Shown piece after piece: positions 26,172-36,558 of a DNA stretch of 64,000 nt. The stretch spans positions 124,001 through 188,000 of the forward strand of contig NZ_CP141821.1 of NCBI RefSeq assembly GCF_035621495.1, in the 5' to 3' direction. The position numbers and the translations under genes are program-made. The notes beneath the pieces are model-generated. The model was not told the origin of the DNA. It saw only the letters and a list, made by a program, of their open reading frames with translations, and ran no database searches. The stretch's first letter is position 1; each line of letters opens with the position of its first letter. Source of the DNA: Thermococcus sp. SY098 (GTDB taxonomy: Archaea; Methanobacteriota_B; Thermococci; Thermococcales; Thermococcaceae).

Positions 26172-27358
26172 TCATGAGCTTCTTTTCTCCAGCTCCTTCT
26201 TCAGCCTTAAGTACTCTTCATGGGCTTTCTGCCTTCTTTTTTCTTCTGCCATTCATAAATTGAGGCAAAAACAAAGCTAACCCCAAAAGCAGCAGAGAGT
26301 TGATACAGCAATTCGCTGTTTATTGGGAGGACATCTTCATCGTCGGGAATTTTATCGTGGTCTCTGTCGTAGAGCGGATTCACAAACACATGGTATTCAT
26401 CGAAAATAAGCTTTCCATTCGGAGAAATCTGAAAGTATCCAATTGGTATATTGTAACGGACGATAACTTTTCCGTTAGTGTCGAGGATTGTAAAGGAATC
26501 TGCTTCGCTTAAATAGACATTCCCATTCCTGTCTATGTGAGCGTAAAAGTTGTAAAATGCAACGTTGTCCTTTTTGAAGATGACCTGATTCTTCGGAGAC
26601 ACCTCCTTCGTCCACACTCGGTTGCCGTTCATGTCAAAGAGACCATACCAGTTGCTTCCCCTCATTAAAATGTAGCGACAGTTTGTATCCAGTGCGGATA
26701 CGTCATTTTCAAGCTTCCAAAGAAAATCTCCGGAGGATGAAAATACCAGTACTTCGTATCTTCTCATGTTTTCACTACTCACTATGATCAGCTTCTCACA
26801 CGAAAGTATCCTGTAGGGATTTCCCTTAATAGTTTTCTTCCAAAGCAGATTGCCGTTAGTGTCGAGGGCAAAGATATTTTCTTTGTCAATTCCAAAAATT
26901 CTGCCATTGGAGTAAGTCAAGGCGAAAGCAGAAATATTCCGCCGCCAGAGAAGCTTTCCATGGAGGGAATACGCAGAGACAAAACTTTGTGTCCGTATCG
27001 TTGAGCCTTCTATGCTGAGAATTTTTGACTCACTCACAAACAGGGTGTTGTTGGCAACTGCAAAGGAATACACCTTAAACTCCGTTTTAAACCTCTTTAA
27101 AAGCTCTCCTCTCTCTGAAAATATCATAACGGTGCTTCCCTCGTTTGAAAATATGCTCAAATTTGTCTCAACTACCACAAGCCTGTCACCATAAAACTTG
27201 CCTCTAATCATCCCGCCATTGGTGAATCCATTAAGACTCCAGAGAGGCTCATTTAAATATGCTTGGCTTTTTATGTAGCCATAGTACCCCATGAGGGGGA
27301 TAAGTGAAAGCAGAATAAAGCCTCCTAAGAAAATCTTCATCCATCTTCTCATTACCAC
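26172..27358 (-). CDS. Membrane-anchored PQQ-like beta-propeller protein (probable frameshift near its end)
   Basis: N-terminal signal anchor (KIFLGGFILLSLIPLMGYYGYI), a propeller made of repeats such as ALDTNGNLLWKKTIKG, VFSSSGDFLWKLEN, LFDMNGNRVWTKEV and ILDTNGKVIVRY, a calcium-type loop (DRDHDKIPDDED) and a C-terminal hydrophobic helix (FGVSFVFASIYEW). As written the frame ends at 26207 (EGRKPMKST). A run of six A on the coding strand (T at 26237-26242) precedes this; one more A would give KKRRQKAHEEYLRLKKELEK and a stop at 26172, a far more natural cytoplasmic tail. I give the extended end. Function unknown. Confidence 0.7.
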
Positions 27359-27397
27359 TCCCAGAAATATTGAAAATTCACGCTTAAAAAGTTTATC

Positions 27398-30300
27398 TCA
27401 CTCAAGCTCCCCGATCATCGCCATTATCTTCCTATGTAACTGCTTGATCAACTCTCTCCTGTCTTCCATAAGCACAACATCACTTGAACCTATAACTTCA
27501 AGGTTGAACGCAAATGGACTCGGCAGCTCATTTTGTTCAAAAACGACTTTTATCTTCCCTTCTCTAATCCAGCTCAAAAATAACTCGGCATTTTCTATGT
27601 CCATCTTGTCCTCCATAATCTCACGATAAACCTCTTTGAGAAGCGGGAAGTCTGGATAATTCTTCTTGAGGAGTCTCAACAAGGTCTGGGCATTTAGCTG
27701 CTGTCTGCTGAGGCTCTTCTTCCTCCCCATGTATCTCCTCAGAATTAAAAGCCCCCTGTTGGCAACGTGCCTGAATCTCCTCTTCAAAAGCTCCGTGTTG
27801 TCCAAAGCTTTCTTAAGGGTTTCCCTTAAATCCCCAAGCTGGAATAAAGCCCTAATATCCTCTTCACTCAATCTTTTCTCTCTTGGCAGAATCAGCATGA
27901 AGCCGTTATCGCTTATGGCGATTCCCACGTTGCACCTTTTATTTTTGCTCACGAGGTAAGCAAAAGCCCTGCTCAAAGCTTCATTTGCTCTCCTCCCTAT
28001 CAGCGTGTGGAAGAAGTACTTCGCCCTTCTCTCCTCTAAAACCTCCTCAACCAGAAGGATTCCATCATCTGGAATTGTTGAATACTTTGCCTGCTCTCTA
28101 AAATAGCTCAAAATTGCTTTGGCAGCTTTTTCATCTATTTTGTACTTCTCCATTAGGATTTGCTCTGCTTTGGGGTTGTTTAAGAGTTCTTTAACCTCTT
28201 TCCTGAATCTCTGCACGTCTAAAGCCAAATCAAAGCTCAAAGGCAACATTTCAGAGAACCATGCTGGGATCGTTGGCTTTGCCCCTTCTTTAGGCTCCAC
28301 ATAAATTCTATTCCCCCTTGACTTTTTGAACTCGTACGTCCTTCCAGCCAAGACAAAAATATCTCCGGGCATCAAGCGTTCAGCAAACTCCTCCTCAACC
28401 GTACCAATGAACCTCTTATCCAGTGTGTAAACTTCGATTTTAGCCTCATCTGGAATTGTACCTGTGTTCATGTAGTAGATTGCCCTTGTCATCCTGCCTC
28501 TTCTTCCGAACTTGCCCTCTTTTTCATCGAGCCAGATCTTAGCATAAACCTTTTTCTCCTCAAGTCCAGCATATTCTCCCGCTAAATATCTAAGAACGCT
28601 CATGAAATCCTCAAACCTTAGACTGCGATATGGATAAGCCCTCCTCACAAGTTTATAAGCCTCTTCAATACCCCAAACTCTCTCCAGAGCCATGCCGAGA
28701 ACATGCTGGACAAGAACATCGAGGGGATTCTGCGGAATTTTAATTCTGTCCAATCTCCTATTCCTTGCATTGTATGCCAAAACGGTACATTCAACTAAAT
28801 CATCCCTATCCAGGACAAGGATAATCCCCTTGCTGACTTCATGCAGTCTGTGACCCGCTCTCCCTATCCTCTGCAGAGCCCTGTTTACACTCTTTGGTGA
28901 ACCGATTAAAACAACTAAGTCAATGCTTCCGATGTCTATGCCCAACTCAAGCGAGGTTGAGCTATTTTTCGAAATAAAACCATTAACAATGTAGTTTCCA
29001 GTTTCAGAGTTCAGAATACCGTAAGCGTCAGTTATGAAAACTGATTCAACGGATTCAATTCTATCAAAGAAAACGTCCCCCTTGGCGAGTTTTCGAAGCT
29101 CCTCAATCTCAGGAATTACGCTCTCTATCTTCCTTTCTCTGGCAACCCCCTCGTAAAAATCGAGCAGTTTTACTAAGCTTCTTCTGCTGATTTCACGGGT
29201 TCCGAGTTCGACTTTCATGGGGTTATACATCCTCATCTTTTGAAGTCTGTAAGAGCTGATGCCAAGCGCTTCCCGGAGCTCTCTAAGGCGCTTGCCAATT
29301 TCTGGAATCACATCGAAATTCGAGTATCCCTGTTCCTCTAATTCTGTTATTCTTTTGAGTTCAAAACGCCAAGGTTTGATTAGCTCTCCAAATTTCCTGA
29401 GGTACTCCCCTCCCAATATGGCAATGGTGTAAGACGTTCCTTTCTTTTTTATCTTCCTCCCCTTGAAAGATTGTTGTTCGTTGTAATGCCTTCTCCTGAT
29501 GGAGGCAACGATTCCGAGCTGGAGCAAAAGATTGCGTATCCCTTCGGCGAACTCGGAGTTGAACGTAATGAAGCCTGCAGAATACACACGTCTATTGTCT
29601 TTTATCTCAAGGTATCCGTCGCCATCAAAGTAGCCAGAGAGAAACTGAGCCTTGTGCTCTTTTGGAAGGCGGTAGAGTATCTCCGGAAATCTGCCATTGA
29701 TGGATTTCTTGCCACTGTTGCCCACGAGCCCTTTGAAGAGATGAAGAAGCACGTTAAAAGAAAGCTCAAGGGAGTATGTGCTCTCGTTTTGCTTTCTTAT
29801 ACTTCCTTCGATTCCAAGCGCTTCCTTAGCGAGATTAGCGTAACGCTTGAGCGTCTCCAAATCGCTGGAAAACAGCGTTAATGTGTTGCTTTTCCATGAA
29901 CCGTCGGCAAGCCAGAAACCAAGCAAACGAGCCAGAGCAGGTGTGAATCTCTTTGGCAGTTCGTACTTGTTCTTGTCTGAGGTTATTTTCACAACGTTGC
30001 TTTCTTCAATGCTCATGCCCACTTCTTTGAGAATCAGCTTTAGTTTTTCCCACCTAAACGGATACCTCCCTCTGAGCTGTTTTGACAGATAGTCCCTGCT
30101 CGTGCCTATCCATTCTGCAAATGCTTTAATTGAGCCGAATTTAGCTTGAATGTTCTTCTTAAGCTCCTTTAGAAAGTCCATTTGGAGATGTAAGTACGCC
30201 GAATCAGGTAGGATTTCAAAAATTGGTACTTCTTCATCTGGACTTGGCAACTTGCGCAGGATTCCAATATAGTCTCCGGGTTTAAGCTTCTCTGCTTCAA

Positions 30301-31567
30301 TCCATATGAGTTTTCCATCCTTTATCGTCAGGAACTTATGTTCTCGTGTGGCTTCAACTTCAAAGCCGAGCCTTGTTTTAAGTTTAATTCCCCTCGAATT
30401 GTATTCAATCTTATGAATTCCCTCAAACTCTACAAAACAACTCTTTGTTCCTTGAATCCCCACTATCACCTCGTTATTTTTAACTCTATCGATTCTTCTG
30501 ATCCCCTTTGAAGTAACGACTTTAGAGTGACCTGGAACACATACAACAGCCTTAAGTTCCCCCCTCTTCAGTTTCTCCTCTACTTCAAGTCTAACATCTC
30601 TTGAGAGGCTCGAGTGGTGGGCTTCAATTAGTTCCGCATATTTTGGGAACTTTTTCTTAAGATGATAGGCAACCCTCTCAGCACCGCTCCTTGTATTTGT
30701 AAAGATGAGCGTTGTCCTGTGCTGCTCAATGAGCTCATCCAAGCGCTTATACAAGGCTTCACTTAGTGTTGTCGCATCTGCATATACCAAATCCCCAACA
30801 ACGCTTTCTACTTTGATTTCCGTCTTTTTGGCAAAGGAAACATCTACTATTAAACCACTTCTCGGAGTTCCGTCATCGTTGAAGCCGAAAACAAATTTAG
30901 CAACCTCTTCGAGGGGATGAATAGTAGCACTGAGACCGATTCTAACGAAATCGCCGGCTAAATTCTGCAGTCTTTCAAGGCTGAGCATTAAATGGGTTCC
31001 CCTCTTGTTCTCAGCTAAAGCATGGACTTCATCGACTATGACGTATTTAACCGTCTTTAGCCTCTCGCTGAATTTTGGAGCGTTCAAGGCTATGGCTAAG
31101 CTTTCTGGTGTTGTAATCAATATGTGAGGCGGCTTTTTAACCATTTTCTGTTTTTCATAGCTTGAAGTGTCGCTTGTTCTCACTGCTACTCTTATTTCCG
31201 GCAGGTCATAGCCCATCTCCTGAGCAACTTCCCTAATCTCTCTGAGGGGCTCCTCTAAGTTCCTTCTAATGTCATTGTTCAAAGCCCTGAGGGGCGAAAC
31301 ATAAAGAACGTAAATTTTATCCTCGAGCTTACCCTCCTTCCCCAATAAAATAAGCTCATTTATGGCAGCAAGAAAAGCTGATAAAGTTTTTCCGCTACCC
31401 GTTGGCGAAGAAATGAGAACATTTTCTCCTTTGTGGATCTCAATAACTGCATATCTCTGAGGAGGTGTGAATGTTTCAAACTTTCGTCTAAACCACTCCC
31501 TAACCGGATCAACTAATATCTCGTAAATTTCCTCATCGGTGTACTCTCTCTGGGCAAATCTTATCAT
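27398..31567 (-). CDS. lhr: Lhr-type superfamily 2 DNA helicase containing an intein, 1389 aa precursor
   Basis: ATP-dependent DNA helicase of the Lhr family, thought to act in DNA repair. N-terminal motor: Walker A SPTGSGKT (53-60), DEVH (179-182), LSATI, and after the intein QRIGRAGHR (motif VI). The C-terminal winged-helix and Lhr-specific regions are complete. Residues 343-868 are an intein inserted in the RecA2 motif; the spliced host joint would read KAVV-SSTSLELGIDIG, the conserved motif V region. Mature helicase would be 863 aa. Monocistronic, 40 bp upstream of the divergent promoter of the next gene. Confidence 0.95.
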   Translation of the reverse strand: MIRFAQREYTDEEIYEILVDPVREWFRRKFETFTPPQRYAVIEIHKGENVLISSPTGSGKTLSAFLAAINELILLGKEGKLEDKIYVLYVSPLRALNNDIRRNLEEPLREIREVAQEMGYDLPEIRVAVRTSDTSSYEKQKMVKKPPHILITTPESLAIALNAPKFSERLKTVKYVIVDEVHALAENKRGTHLMLSLERLQNLAGDFVRIGLSATIHPLEEVAKFVFGFNDDGTPRSGLIVDVSFAKKTEIKVESVVGDLVYADATTLSEALYKRLDELIEQHRTTLIFTNTRSGAERVAYHLKKKFPKYAELIEAHHSSLSRDVRLEVEEKLKRGELKAVVCVPGHSKVVTSKGIRRIDRVKNNEVIVGIQGTKSCFVEFEGIHKIEYNSRGIKLKTRLGFEVEATREHKFLTIKDGKLIWIEAEKLKPGDYIGILRKLPSPDEEVPIFEILPDSAYLHLQMDFLKELKKNIQAKFGSIKAFAEWIGTSRDYLSKQLRGRYPFRWEKLKLILKEVGMSIEESNVVKITSDKNKYELPKRFTPALARLLGFWLADGSWKSNTLTLFSSDLETLKRYANLAKEALGIEGSIRKQNESTYSLELSFNVLLHLFKGLVGNSGKKSINGRFPEILYRLPKEHKAQFLSGYFDGDGYLEIKDNRRVYSAGFITFNSEFAEGIRNLLLQLGIVASIRRRHYNEQQSFKGRKIKKKGTSYTIAILGGEYLRKFGELIKPWRFELKRITELEEQGYSNFDVIPEIGKRLRELREALGISSYRLQKMRMYNPMKVELGTREISRRSLVKLLDFYEGVARERKIESVIPEIEELRKLAKGDVFFDRIESVESVFITDAYGILNSETGNYIVNGFISKNSSTSLELGIDIGSIDLVVLIGSPKSVNRALQRIGRAGHRLHEVSKGIILVLDRDDLVECTVLAYNARNRRLDRIKIPQNPLDVLVQHVLGMALERVWGIEEAYKLVRRAYPYRSLRFEDFMSVLRYLAGEYAGLEEKKVYAKIWLDEKEGKFGRRGRMTRAIYYMNTGTIPDEAKIEVYTLDKRFIGTVEEEFAERLMPGDIFVLAGRTYEFKKSRGNRIYVEPKEGAKPTIPAWFSEMLPLSFDLALDVQRFRKEVKELLNNPKAEQILMEKYKIDEKAAKAILSYFREQAKYSTIPDDGILLVEEVLEERRAKYFFHTLIGRRANEALSRAFAYLVSKNKRCNVGIAISDNGFMLILPREKRLSEEDIRALFQLGDLRETLKKALDNTELLKRRFRHVANRGLLILRRYMGRKKSLSRQQLNAQTLLRLLKKNYPDFPLLKEVYREIMEDKMDIENAELFLSWIREGKIKVVFEQNELPSPFAFNLEVIGSSDVVLMEDRRELIKQLHRKIMAMIGELE
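28964..30541 (-). mobile_element. Intein with LAGLIDADG homing endonuclease in Lhr, 526 residues
   Basis: Begins with Cys343 (CVPGHSKVVTSKG, splicing block A), block B ATREHKFLTI with the TxxH pair, two dodecapeptide-type endonuclease motifs (LLGFWLADGS and FLSGYFDGDGYL), block F-like ITDAYGILN, and ends NYIVNGFISKN before Ser+1. Both endonuclease aspartates are present, so it could still be active in homing. The penultimate residue is Lys rather than the canonical His. Junction bases: Cys codon 30539-30541, terminal Asn codon 28964-28966. Confidence 0.95.
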
Positions 31568-31659
31568 CGGACTAACCTTTTTAGGTTTGATTTTTAAACC
31601 CTTCGGTTGGTCAAATAAACTTTTTAAATCAAAAAACTAAACCTCAATTGGGTGAGTTC

Positions 31660-31956
31660 ATGGAGACCCTAAAGAGAGTTATCGAGGAGTTTAATAAATA
31701 TCATGGCAGTGAAGCTCAAGCTAAAATTATCAAGGCCGGGAGAGATGAGGTTATCATTGAGTTTGATGGCTCATTCTGTAAAACCTGCGGGCTTTACGAT
31801 TACTTTGAGGACATAAAGTGGGAAGCAATGAACTTTGGATTGAATATTGAGCCTGTTGAAGTCATAGAAAGCGAGGAAGAGTTTGAGAGGGGAAGATATT
31901 TAGTGAAGTATAAACTCAAGAGCGAACAATCTTCTCAACAAGTTCAACAACCTTAG
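31660..31956 (+). CDS. Conserved hypothetical protein, 98 aa
   Basis: Start ATG 31660 follows GGTGAGTTC; the frame is open to a TTG at 31648 without support. The protein is alpha/beta with one CxxC pair in FCKTCGLYDYFED and an acidic second half. It resembles small archaeal proteins with a single thiol pair but I cannot name it. Its last 41 bp overlap the convergent hydrogenase maturation protease gene, so the C-terminal QSSQQVQQP may simply reflect that constraint. Confidence 0.75.
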   Translation: METLKRVIEEFNKYHGSEAQAKIIKAGRDEVIIEFDGSFCKTCGLYDYFEDIKWEAMNFGLNIEPVEVIESEEEFERGRYLVKYKLKSEQSSQQVQQP

Positions 31957-32365
31957 GAACGGCATTTTCAACCTCTCTACTCAATTTCATCCCCAGTTCA
32001 ACTTCTTTGGCAACTATCCCTATAAAATGAATCTCTGCTTTTGCTAATCTTTCATCCAAAACCATCATCAGCTTTAACCCGTCAATCGCACCCATGAAAT
32101 GGGCGCTTCTTATCTCAGCTTTAAGCTTCTCAAAGACTTCCTCACCCTTCAGATGAATGATTTTTCCGGGCTCAAATTTTTCACTCAGAATCGCATCAAC
32201 TATCACAATCTTCTCCTCTCCGTTGTAATAATTTTGGAGCTTAAAAATATCAGTCCCAACCTCAAGGACATTGTATCCTTTTTCTGCTAAAATTCTCCCT
32301 ATTTTAAGCCCAACACCATCGTCCCTCATGAGCTCATTGCCAAGAGCGAGGATTAGAGTTCTCAT
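31916..32365 (-). CDS. Hydrogenase maturation protease (HybD/HycI family)
   Basis: Endopeptidase that removes the C-terminal peptide of the [NiFe]-hydrogenase large subunit once nickel is in place. Motifs: LALGNELMRDDGVGLKI (Glu11 nickel ligand), KIVIVDAIL (Asp) and IRSAHFMGAIDGL (His). 149 aa, typical length. It lies 33 bp downstream of hydA on the same strand, so it is the last gene of the hydrogenase operon, and its natural substrate is presumably HydA, whose tail ends SVHIVKL. Confidence 0.93.
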   Translation of the reverse strand: MRTLILALGNELMRDDGVGLKIGRILAEKGYNVLEVGTDIFKLQNYYNGEEKIVIVDAILSEKFEPGKIIHLKGEEVFEKLKAEIRSAHFMGAIDGLKLMMVLDERLAKAEIHFIGIVAKEVELGMKLSREVENAVPKVVELVEKIVRS

Positions 32366-32398
32366 AAAACCACCAGAGATAAATTTAGAAAAGAAAAT

Positions 32399-33682
32399 TT
32401 AAAGCTTCACGATATGAACTGAACATGAAATGCACGGATCAAAAGCCCTGACAACCATCTCTGAGAGGAGCTTAAGCCTATCTGGGTCGTCTTGATAATG
32501 CTTCTCTGCCATCATCCTAACGTGACGCTCCATTATTGCCAAGTTCATTGCAGTTGGAGTTATTATGTCAGCATAGCTGACTCTTCCATTCTTAACTTCA
32601 AGGGCATAAACTAACAGTCCTCTCGGTGCTTCAGTGATGCTGACTCCAAAGCCGTCTTTAATCTCAACTGCATCTCTTTCCCTGATTGGCCATCTGGCTA
32701 AAGTTTCATCAATTATATCGATAGCCTTCTCCGTGAAGTAAACAAGCTCAAGTGCCTGTGCAAGGTTGTTGGCAAAGCAGTTGTCATATCTGAATAAATC
32801 CTTATACTTCTCATAGAGGGCTTTTGCCCTTCCATAGAGCAGATCAGCGTTGTTCACGATTCTTGAAATTGCACCGACCATGAAAGGTTTTCCTTTATAA
32901 AAGCTGTGCTTTGCAAAGCTGTGTTCAACAACCCTCTCAACTATCCATTTTTTGTAATCCTCTACCGGAAACTCAAAGCCGTCGCTCACTTTTACATAAT
33001 CTCCATAAATGCCGTAAATTCCGCCTCTTGGCTTAATTGCCATGTGAACGTTTTCCTTATCCTCAACTTCCCTAAACTGCTCAAGCTTTGCAAACAACTC
33101 CACTGTATATTCTGCCAATGGGAGGGTCTCTTTAAGCTCCCTTCTCAATTCTTCAAACTGTGCCCTGCTTGGAAGCTTTCCAAAGCCACCTAAGATAGCG
33201 TTCTCCTGATGAATTGCCCTTGAACCGAGGACATCCATGATCTTTGAGCCGATGTTTTTGAGCTTCATTGCGTATTCAATTTCTCTCTTATATCTATCAA
33301 CCATGCTAAGCGGATCTGGGTAGCCAAGATAATCCGGGAGAACTAAGAGATACAGGTGCAGTGCATGGCTCTCAATCATATCTCCTATGTAGAGCAACTC
33401 CCTGAGCTTTTGAATCTCTTCTCTTGGTGTGAATCCAATGGCTTTTTCCGCTGCTTCAAGGGCTGTCAGCTTGTGGGCAGCTGAACAGAAGGAACAGATT
33501 CTTGGGTAGACAGCTAAGGCTTCATCAAGCTTCTTTCCGATGGTTATTGCTTCAAAGAACCTTGGACCTTCAATGATGTTAAGCTTCACCTCTTTGACTC
33601 CCTCATCTCCCATGACTATCTCTATTCCACCTTTGCCCTCAACTCTCGCTATATGATCAACGGTGATTGGAATATACATCAT
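32399..33682 (-). CDS. hydA: Sulfhydrogenase alpha subunit, [NiFe] catalytic large subunit
   Basis: Large subunit of the cytosolic NADP(H)-linked hydrogenase/sulfhydrogenase. N-terminal phrase [17 protein letters not shown] and first nickel-binding motif [11 protein letters not shown]; last motif DPCISCSVH with a four-residue tail IVKL to be cut off after His. These four cysteines hold the Ni-Fe site. 427 aa. It starts with ATG overlapping the hydD stop (ATGA) behind GGAGGGTGA. It would reduce protons with electrons from NADPH via the other subunits, or oxidise H2. Confidence 0.97.
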   Translation of the reverse strand: MMYIPITVDHIARVEGKGGIEIVMGDEGVKEVKLNIIEGPRFFEAITIGKKLDEALAVYPRICSFCSAAHKLTALEAAEKAIGFTPREEIQKLRELLYIGDMIESHALHLYLLVLPDYLGYPDPLSMVDRYKREIEYAMKLKNIGSKIMDVLGSRAIHQENAILGGFGKLPSRAQFEELRRELKETLPLAEYTVELFAKLEQFREVEDKENVHMAIKPRGGIYGIYGDYVKVSDGFEFPVEDYKKWIVERVVEHSFAKHSFYKGKPFMVGAISRIVNNADLLYGRAKALYEKYKDLFRYDNCFANNLAQALELVYFTEKAIDIIDETLARWPIRERDAVEIKDGFGVSITEAPRGLLVYALEVKNGRVSYADIITPTAMNLAIMERHVRMMAEKHYQDDPDRLKLLSEMVVRAFDPCISCSVHIVKL

Positions 33683-34470
33683 TCACCCTCCTCAAAAATT
33701 TTGTTAACCATTTCCTCGAGCTTTGGATTATGAGCATTGAAAATCCTCATCCTGTCAAGGATTTCCTCCTTTGTGAAGCCTTTCTTCTTGAACTCCCTTG
33801 CCAGTGAGTCGAACCATGCAACATCATAACCAACGGCTCCTCTGCATCCTATGCACGCAACGTCATAGGCCGGACACCTTGCATCACAGCCTGCCACTGT
33901 AACTGGACCCAGACAGGGTTCACCTTTTTCGATGAGAATGCAGGAGTTGCCTCTCAGTCTGCACTCGACGCATACGGGATAATCAATGTCCTCCGGCCAT
34001 GACCCCACTAAGAAGGTTCCCAATGCATAGAGAAAGTCTTTCTTTTCTGGTGGGCATCCGTAGAGCTTGTAGTCAACTTTTATAAACTTTTCAACTGGTT
34101 CCGCCATCTTTGGCTCAAATTTGACCTTTCCGTCTCCATAGACTGTCTTCCAGAGCTGCTCAAGTTCTTTTTCCTTACCCCAGCTCTGCACTCCGCCATG
34201 AACTGCACAGGACCCAACGGCAACTACAATCTTCGCCTTTTCCCTAATTTTTCTAACGAGTTCAACTTCTTCCTCTGTTGAGACGCTTCCCTCAATGAAC
34301 GCTATATCAACCTCTCTCTCCTCACTGCTATCTCTGCTCAGCATATACCAACACTCGATTTTTGCTTTATCAATGAGCTGAAGTATTTCATCCATCATGG
34401 CAAACTGTAGCTGACAACCGTAGCATGATGTGAGAGCGTAAAATCCTATCCTAATCTTCCTGTTTTCCAT
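33679..34470 (-). CDS. hydD: Sulfhydrogenase delta subunit, [NiFe] small subunit
   Basis: Iron-sulfur small subunit carrying electrons to the Ni-Fe site. Cysteines in [17 protein letters not shown] (proximal cluster), [18 protein letters not shown], and a cluster-rich C-terminal half ([44 protein letters not shown]). 263 aa matches the thermococcal sulfhydrogenase delta subunit. Starts 11 bp after hydG with GAGGTGAGG as ribosome binding site. Confidence 0.97.
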   Translation of the reverse strand: MENRKIRIGFYALTSCYGCQLQFAMMDEILQLIDKAKIECWYMLSRDSSEEREVDIAFIEGSVSTEEEVELVRKIREKAKIVVAVGSCAVHGGVQSWGKEKELEQLWKTVYGDGKVKFEPKMAEPVEKFIKVDYKLYGCPPEKKDFLYALGTFLVGSWPEDIDYPVCVECRLRGNSCILIEKGEPCLGPVTVAGCDARCPAYDVACIGCRGAVGYDVAWFDSLAREFKKKGFTKEEILDRMRIFNAHNPKLEEMVNKIFEEGE

Positions 34471-34481
34471 TTCTCCTCACC

Positions 34482-35357
34482 TCAGTCGAGCAAGCCTGGT
34501 GTTGAAATTATGTCGAAGTATCCAAATACTGGACCATCTTTGCAGATGTACTTCCAAGAAGTGCTTGTTCCAACGTTGCAGTGGCCGCATTTGCCAATTC
34601 CGCACTTCATTCTTCTCTCCAACGTGACGAAAATGTTCTCTGGTCTATATCCGTAGTTTATGAGGGATTCAAAGACTGCCTTGTACATTCTTGGGGGCCC
34701 ACAAATGGCGACAGCTGTCTTCTTTGGGTTTGTATTGGCTTCAACAATGAAGTTCTGAGGCCTACCCTTCAGTCCGGGCCATTCGGGATCTCTTGTAACA
34801 CTTTGGATGATCTTCACATTTTCAGATTCTGCCAAATCTTTCATTGCCTCAAGTTCCTTGTAGAAGAGAAGATCCTTTCCATAACGAGCTGTGTTGATGA
34901 AGGTTATGTTTCCGTACTTCCATCTGTTGTCCATTGCGTAGAGGAAGACGCTCCTAAGAGGGGCAGTACCGAGACCAGCTGCTATCAAAAGCAGATCCAT
35001 TCCCTCCCACTCATCAACGGGGAATCCATTTCCATAAGGCCCTCTTACCAGAACTGTATCTCCGGGCTGCAATCTGTGAACCACTGTTGTAACTCTCCCA
35101 GCTTTTCTTATACAAAGCTCGAAGAATCCCTTTCTCATTGGTGAGGAGCATATGCTTATTGGAACTTCACCAACCCCAGGAATTGTCAGCTGAACAAACT
35201 GCCCCGGCTTGAATGTCCAGGTCTCTGCTATCTCAGGATCTTCAAACCTAAAAAGGAACAGCTTTTCTTTATCTGTGAGCTTGTAAACTTTCAAAACCTT
35301 GACCTTTTCAAGAGCGTAGGGGTTATCACCATGGACAATTTGGGTGGTGGTCATCAT
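34482..35357 (-). CDS. hydG: Sulfhydrogenase gamma subunit, FAD/NAD(P)-binding reductase
   Basis: Ferredoxin-NADP reductase-like subunit that takes electrons from or gives them to NAD(P)H. FAD domain phrase [21 protein letters not shown], flavin/nucleotide phrase [18 protein letters not shown](P) domain [12 protein letters not shown], and a C-terminal [2Fe-2S] motif [14 protein letters not shown]...C. 291 aa. It overlaps hydB by 4 bp. Only the start region differs between homologues; [16 protein letters not shown] is accepted here. Confidence 0.97.
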   Translation of the reverse strand: MMTTTQIVHGDNPYALEKVKVLKVYKLTDKEKLFLFRFEDPEIAETWTFKPGQFVQLTIPGVGEVPISICSSPMRKGFFELCIRKAGRVTTVVHRLQPGDTVLVRGPYGNGFPVDEWEGMDLLLIAAGLGTAPLRSVFLYAMDNRWKYGNITFINTARYGKDLLFYKELEAMKDLAESENVKIIQSVTRDPEWPGLKGRPQNFIVEANTNPKKTAVAICGPPRMYKAVFESLINYGYRPENIFVTLERRMKCGIGKCGHCNVGTSTSWKYICKDGPVFGYFDIISTPGLLD

Positions 35358-36457
35358 ATTCCTTCACCCCTAATATTGCTTGCATAGGCGAATCCTCTCT
35401 TTGGAATCTCCTCACTCATTTCAGGAGGACATGATTTCTCTTCAAAACCAAGAATTGTCCTTAGGTTCCTTACGAAGCTTATTCCTGCAGGACAGAAGTA
35501 TGTGCACCTTCCGCATCCAACACAATAGCTTATGCCAAGCTTTTCATTGTATGCATTCTTGCACAAATAGCGGTTCATAAAACGGGATTTCTTGGTTGGT
35601 CTAAAGTTATGTCCCCCAGCAACCAGGCCGTGGCTTCTCAGCTGGCATGAGTCCCATCTTCTAATCCTAACTCCAGTGTCGCCATCAAGATTCGGTATAT
35701 CTTGAACATCATAACATCTGCATGTTGGACAAGTTAGGTTACAGTTTCCACACCCTAAACAGAGCTCACTCTGCTCATCCCACATCGGGTGCTCCATTTC
35801 AAGCTCAAGGAGATAGCGCAGGTTTCCCCAATCTTCATGATATCTGAATGATTGGTGTCTCTTCTTTTCAAAGTCCCTAAAGTTACAGATATCTTGGGTT
35901 GTAACCTCCTCAAAGAGCTTTATGTTCTTGTCAACAATTCTGTGTCCCGTTGGAGTGCCGACTCTCACGAGCCATCCATCTGGAAGCTCGTGAAGGAAAA
36001 GATCAAATCCGTCATCTGCAAAGTCTGTCTCCCTCAGGTTGCAGAAGCAGTATTCATCTGGCATACAGCTTATTCCTATGATGATACCTTTCTCCCTGCG
36101 GATCTTATAGTATTTATCTGGGAATTCATCAAGGTATATCGTGTCCATAATCTTCAGCCCAAAGATGTCACAGGCATGAAGTCCAAAGATCACAAAGGGT
36201 TCAACGTTCTCAACAACTTCTTCATATTTAGCCTTTGATATGCTGAACTTAAACATCGTTTCTCTTGGCAGGAAGAAGAACTTCTTAGGTGGCATTATGG
36301 TTCTGTTGTAATGGAATTCAATTTTCCTGACATCATCTATCTCTCTGAAGTCATAAAACTTCTCTGAGATTTTTACGGGAGCATACAGCTTACCAAAGTT
36401 TTTTAAACGCTCCAGAAATTCGTAAACATTTTCCTGTGGCAGCTTCACATACCTCAT
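35354..36457 (-). CDS. hydB: Sulfhydrogenase beta subunit, iron-sulfur electron-transfer subunit
   Basis: Resembles anaerobic sulfite reductase subunit A; carries two [4Fe-4S] clusters: [14 protein letters not shown] and [14 protein letters not shown], plus further cysteines in [13 protein letters not shown]. It passes electrons between HydG and HydD. The start is ATG 36457 ([18 protein letters not shown]), matching the N-terminus of thermococcal sulfhydrogenase I beta and preceded by GGGGAGGGGATC; a longer TTG frame to 36514 runs through the leader ORF. First gene of hydB-hydG-hydD-hydA-protease. A 14-codon leader ORF ends on this start codon. Confidence 0.96.
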   Translation of the reverse strand: MRYVKLPQENVYEFLERLKNFGKLYAPVKISEKFYDFREIDDVRKIEFHYNRTIMPPKKFFFLPRETMFKFSISKAKYEEVVENVEPFVIFGLHACDIFGLKIMDTIYLDEFPDKYYKIRREKGIIIGISCMPDEYCFCNLRETDFADDGFDLFLHELPDGWLVRVGTPTGHRIVDKNIKLFEEVTTQDICNFRDFEKKRHQSFRYHEDWGNLRYLLELEMEHPMWDEQSELCLGCGNCNLTCPTCRCYDVQDIPNLDGDTGVRIRRWDSCQLRSHGLVAGGHNFRPTKKSRFMNRYLCKNAYNEKLGISYCVGCGRCTYFCPAGISFVRNLRTILGFEEKSCPPEMSEEIPKRGFAYASNIRGEGI

Positions 36458-36498
36458 AGAGATCCCCTCCCCATGAACATCATTATGCATATGCTCAT
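36454..36498 (-). CDS. 14-codon leader ORF translationally coupled to hydB
   Basis: ATG at 36498 has a near-perfect Shine-Dalgarno GAGGAGG at 36506-36512, seven bases upstream, stronger than hydB's own. It encodes [14 protein letters not shown] and its TGA overlaps the hydB ATG as ATGA. It therefore looks like a true short reading frame that feeds ribosomes to hydB, not random sequence. Whether the peptide itself has a role (it contains one Cys and five Met) is unknown. The transcript probably begins only a few bases before the Shine-Dalgarno. Confidence 0.6.
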   Translation of the reverse strand: MSICIMMFMGRGSL

Positions 36499-36558
36499 TT
36501 TTGTACCTCCTCAAAGGAAACTACGGTGGGGAATAAAAAAGCCTTTCTAAACCCTTAG

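Noticed and set aside
36499-36514. Upstream TTG start for hydB at 36514
   Set aside because: The family N-terminus MRYVKLP begins at 36457 with its own ribosome binding site; the upstream stretch encodes the leader ORF in another frame.
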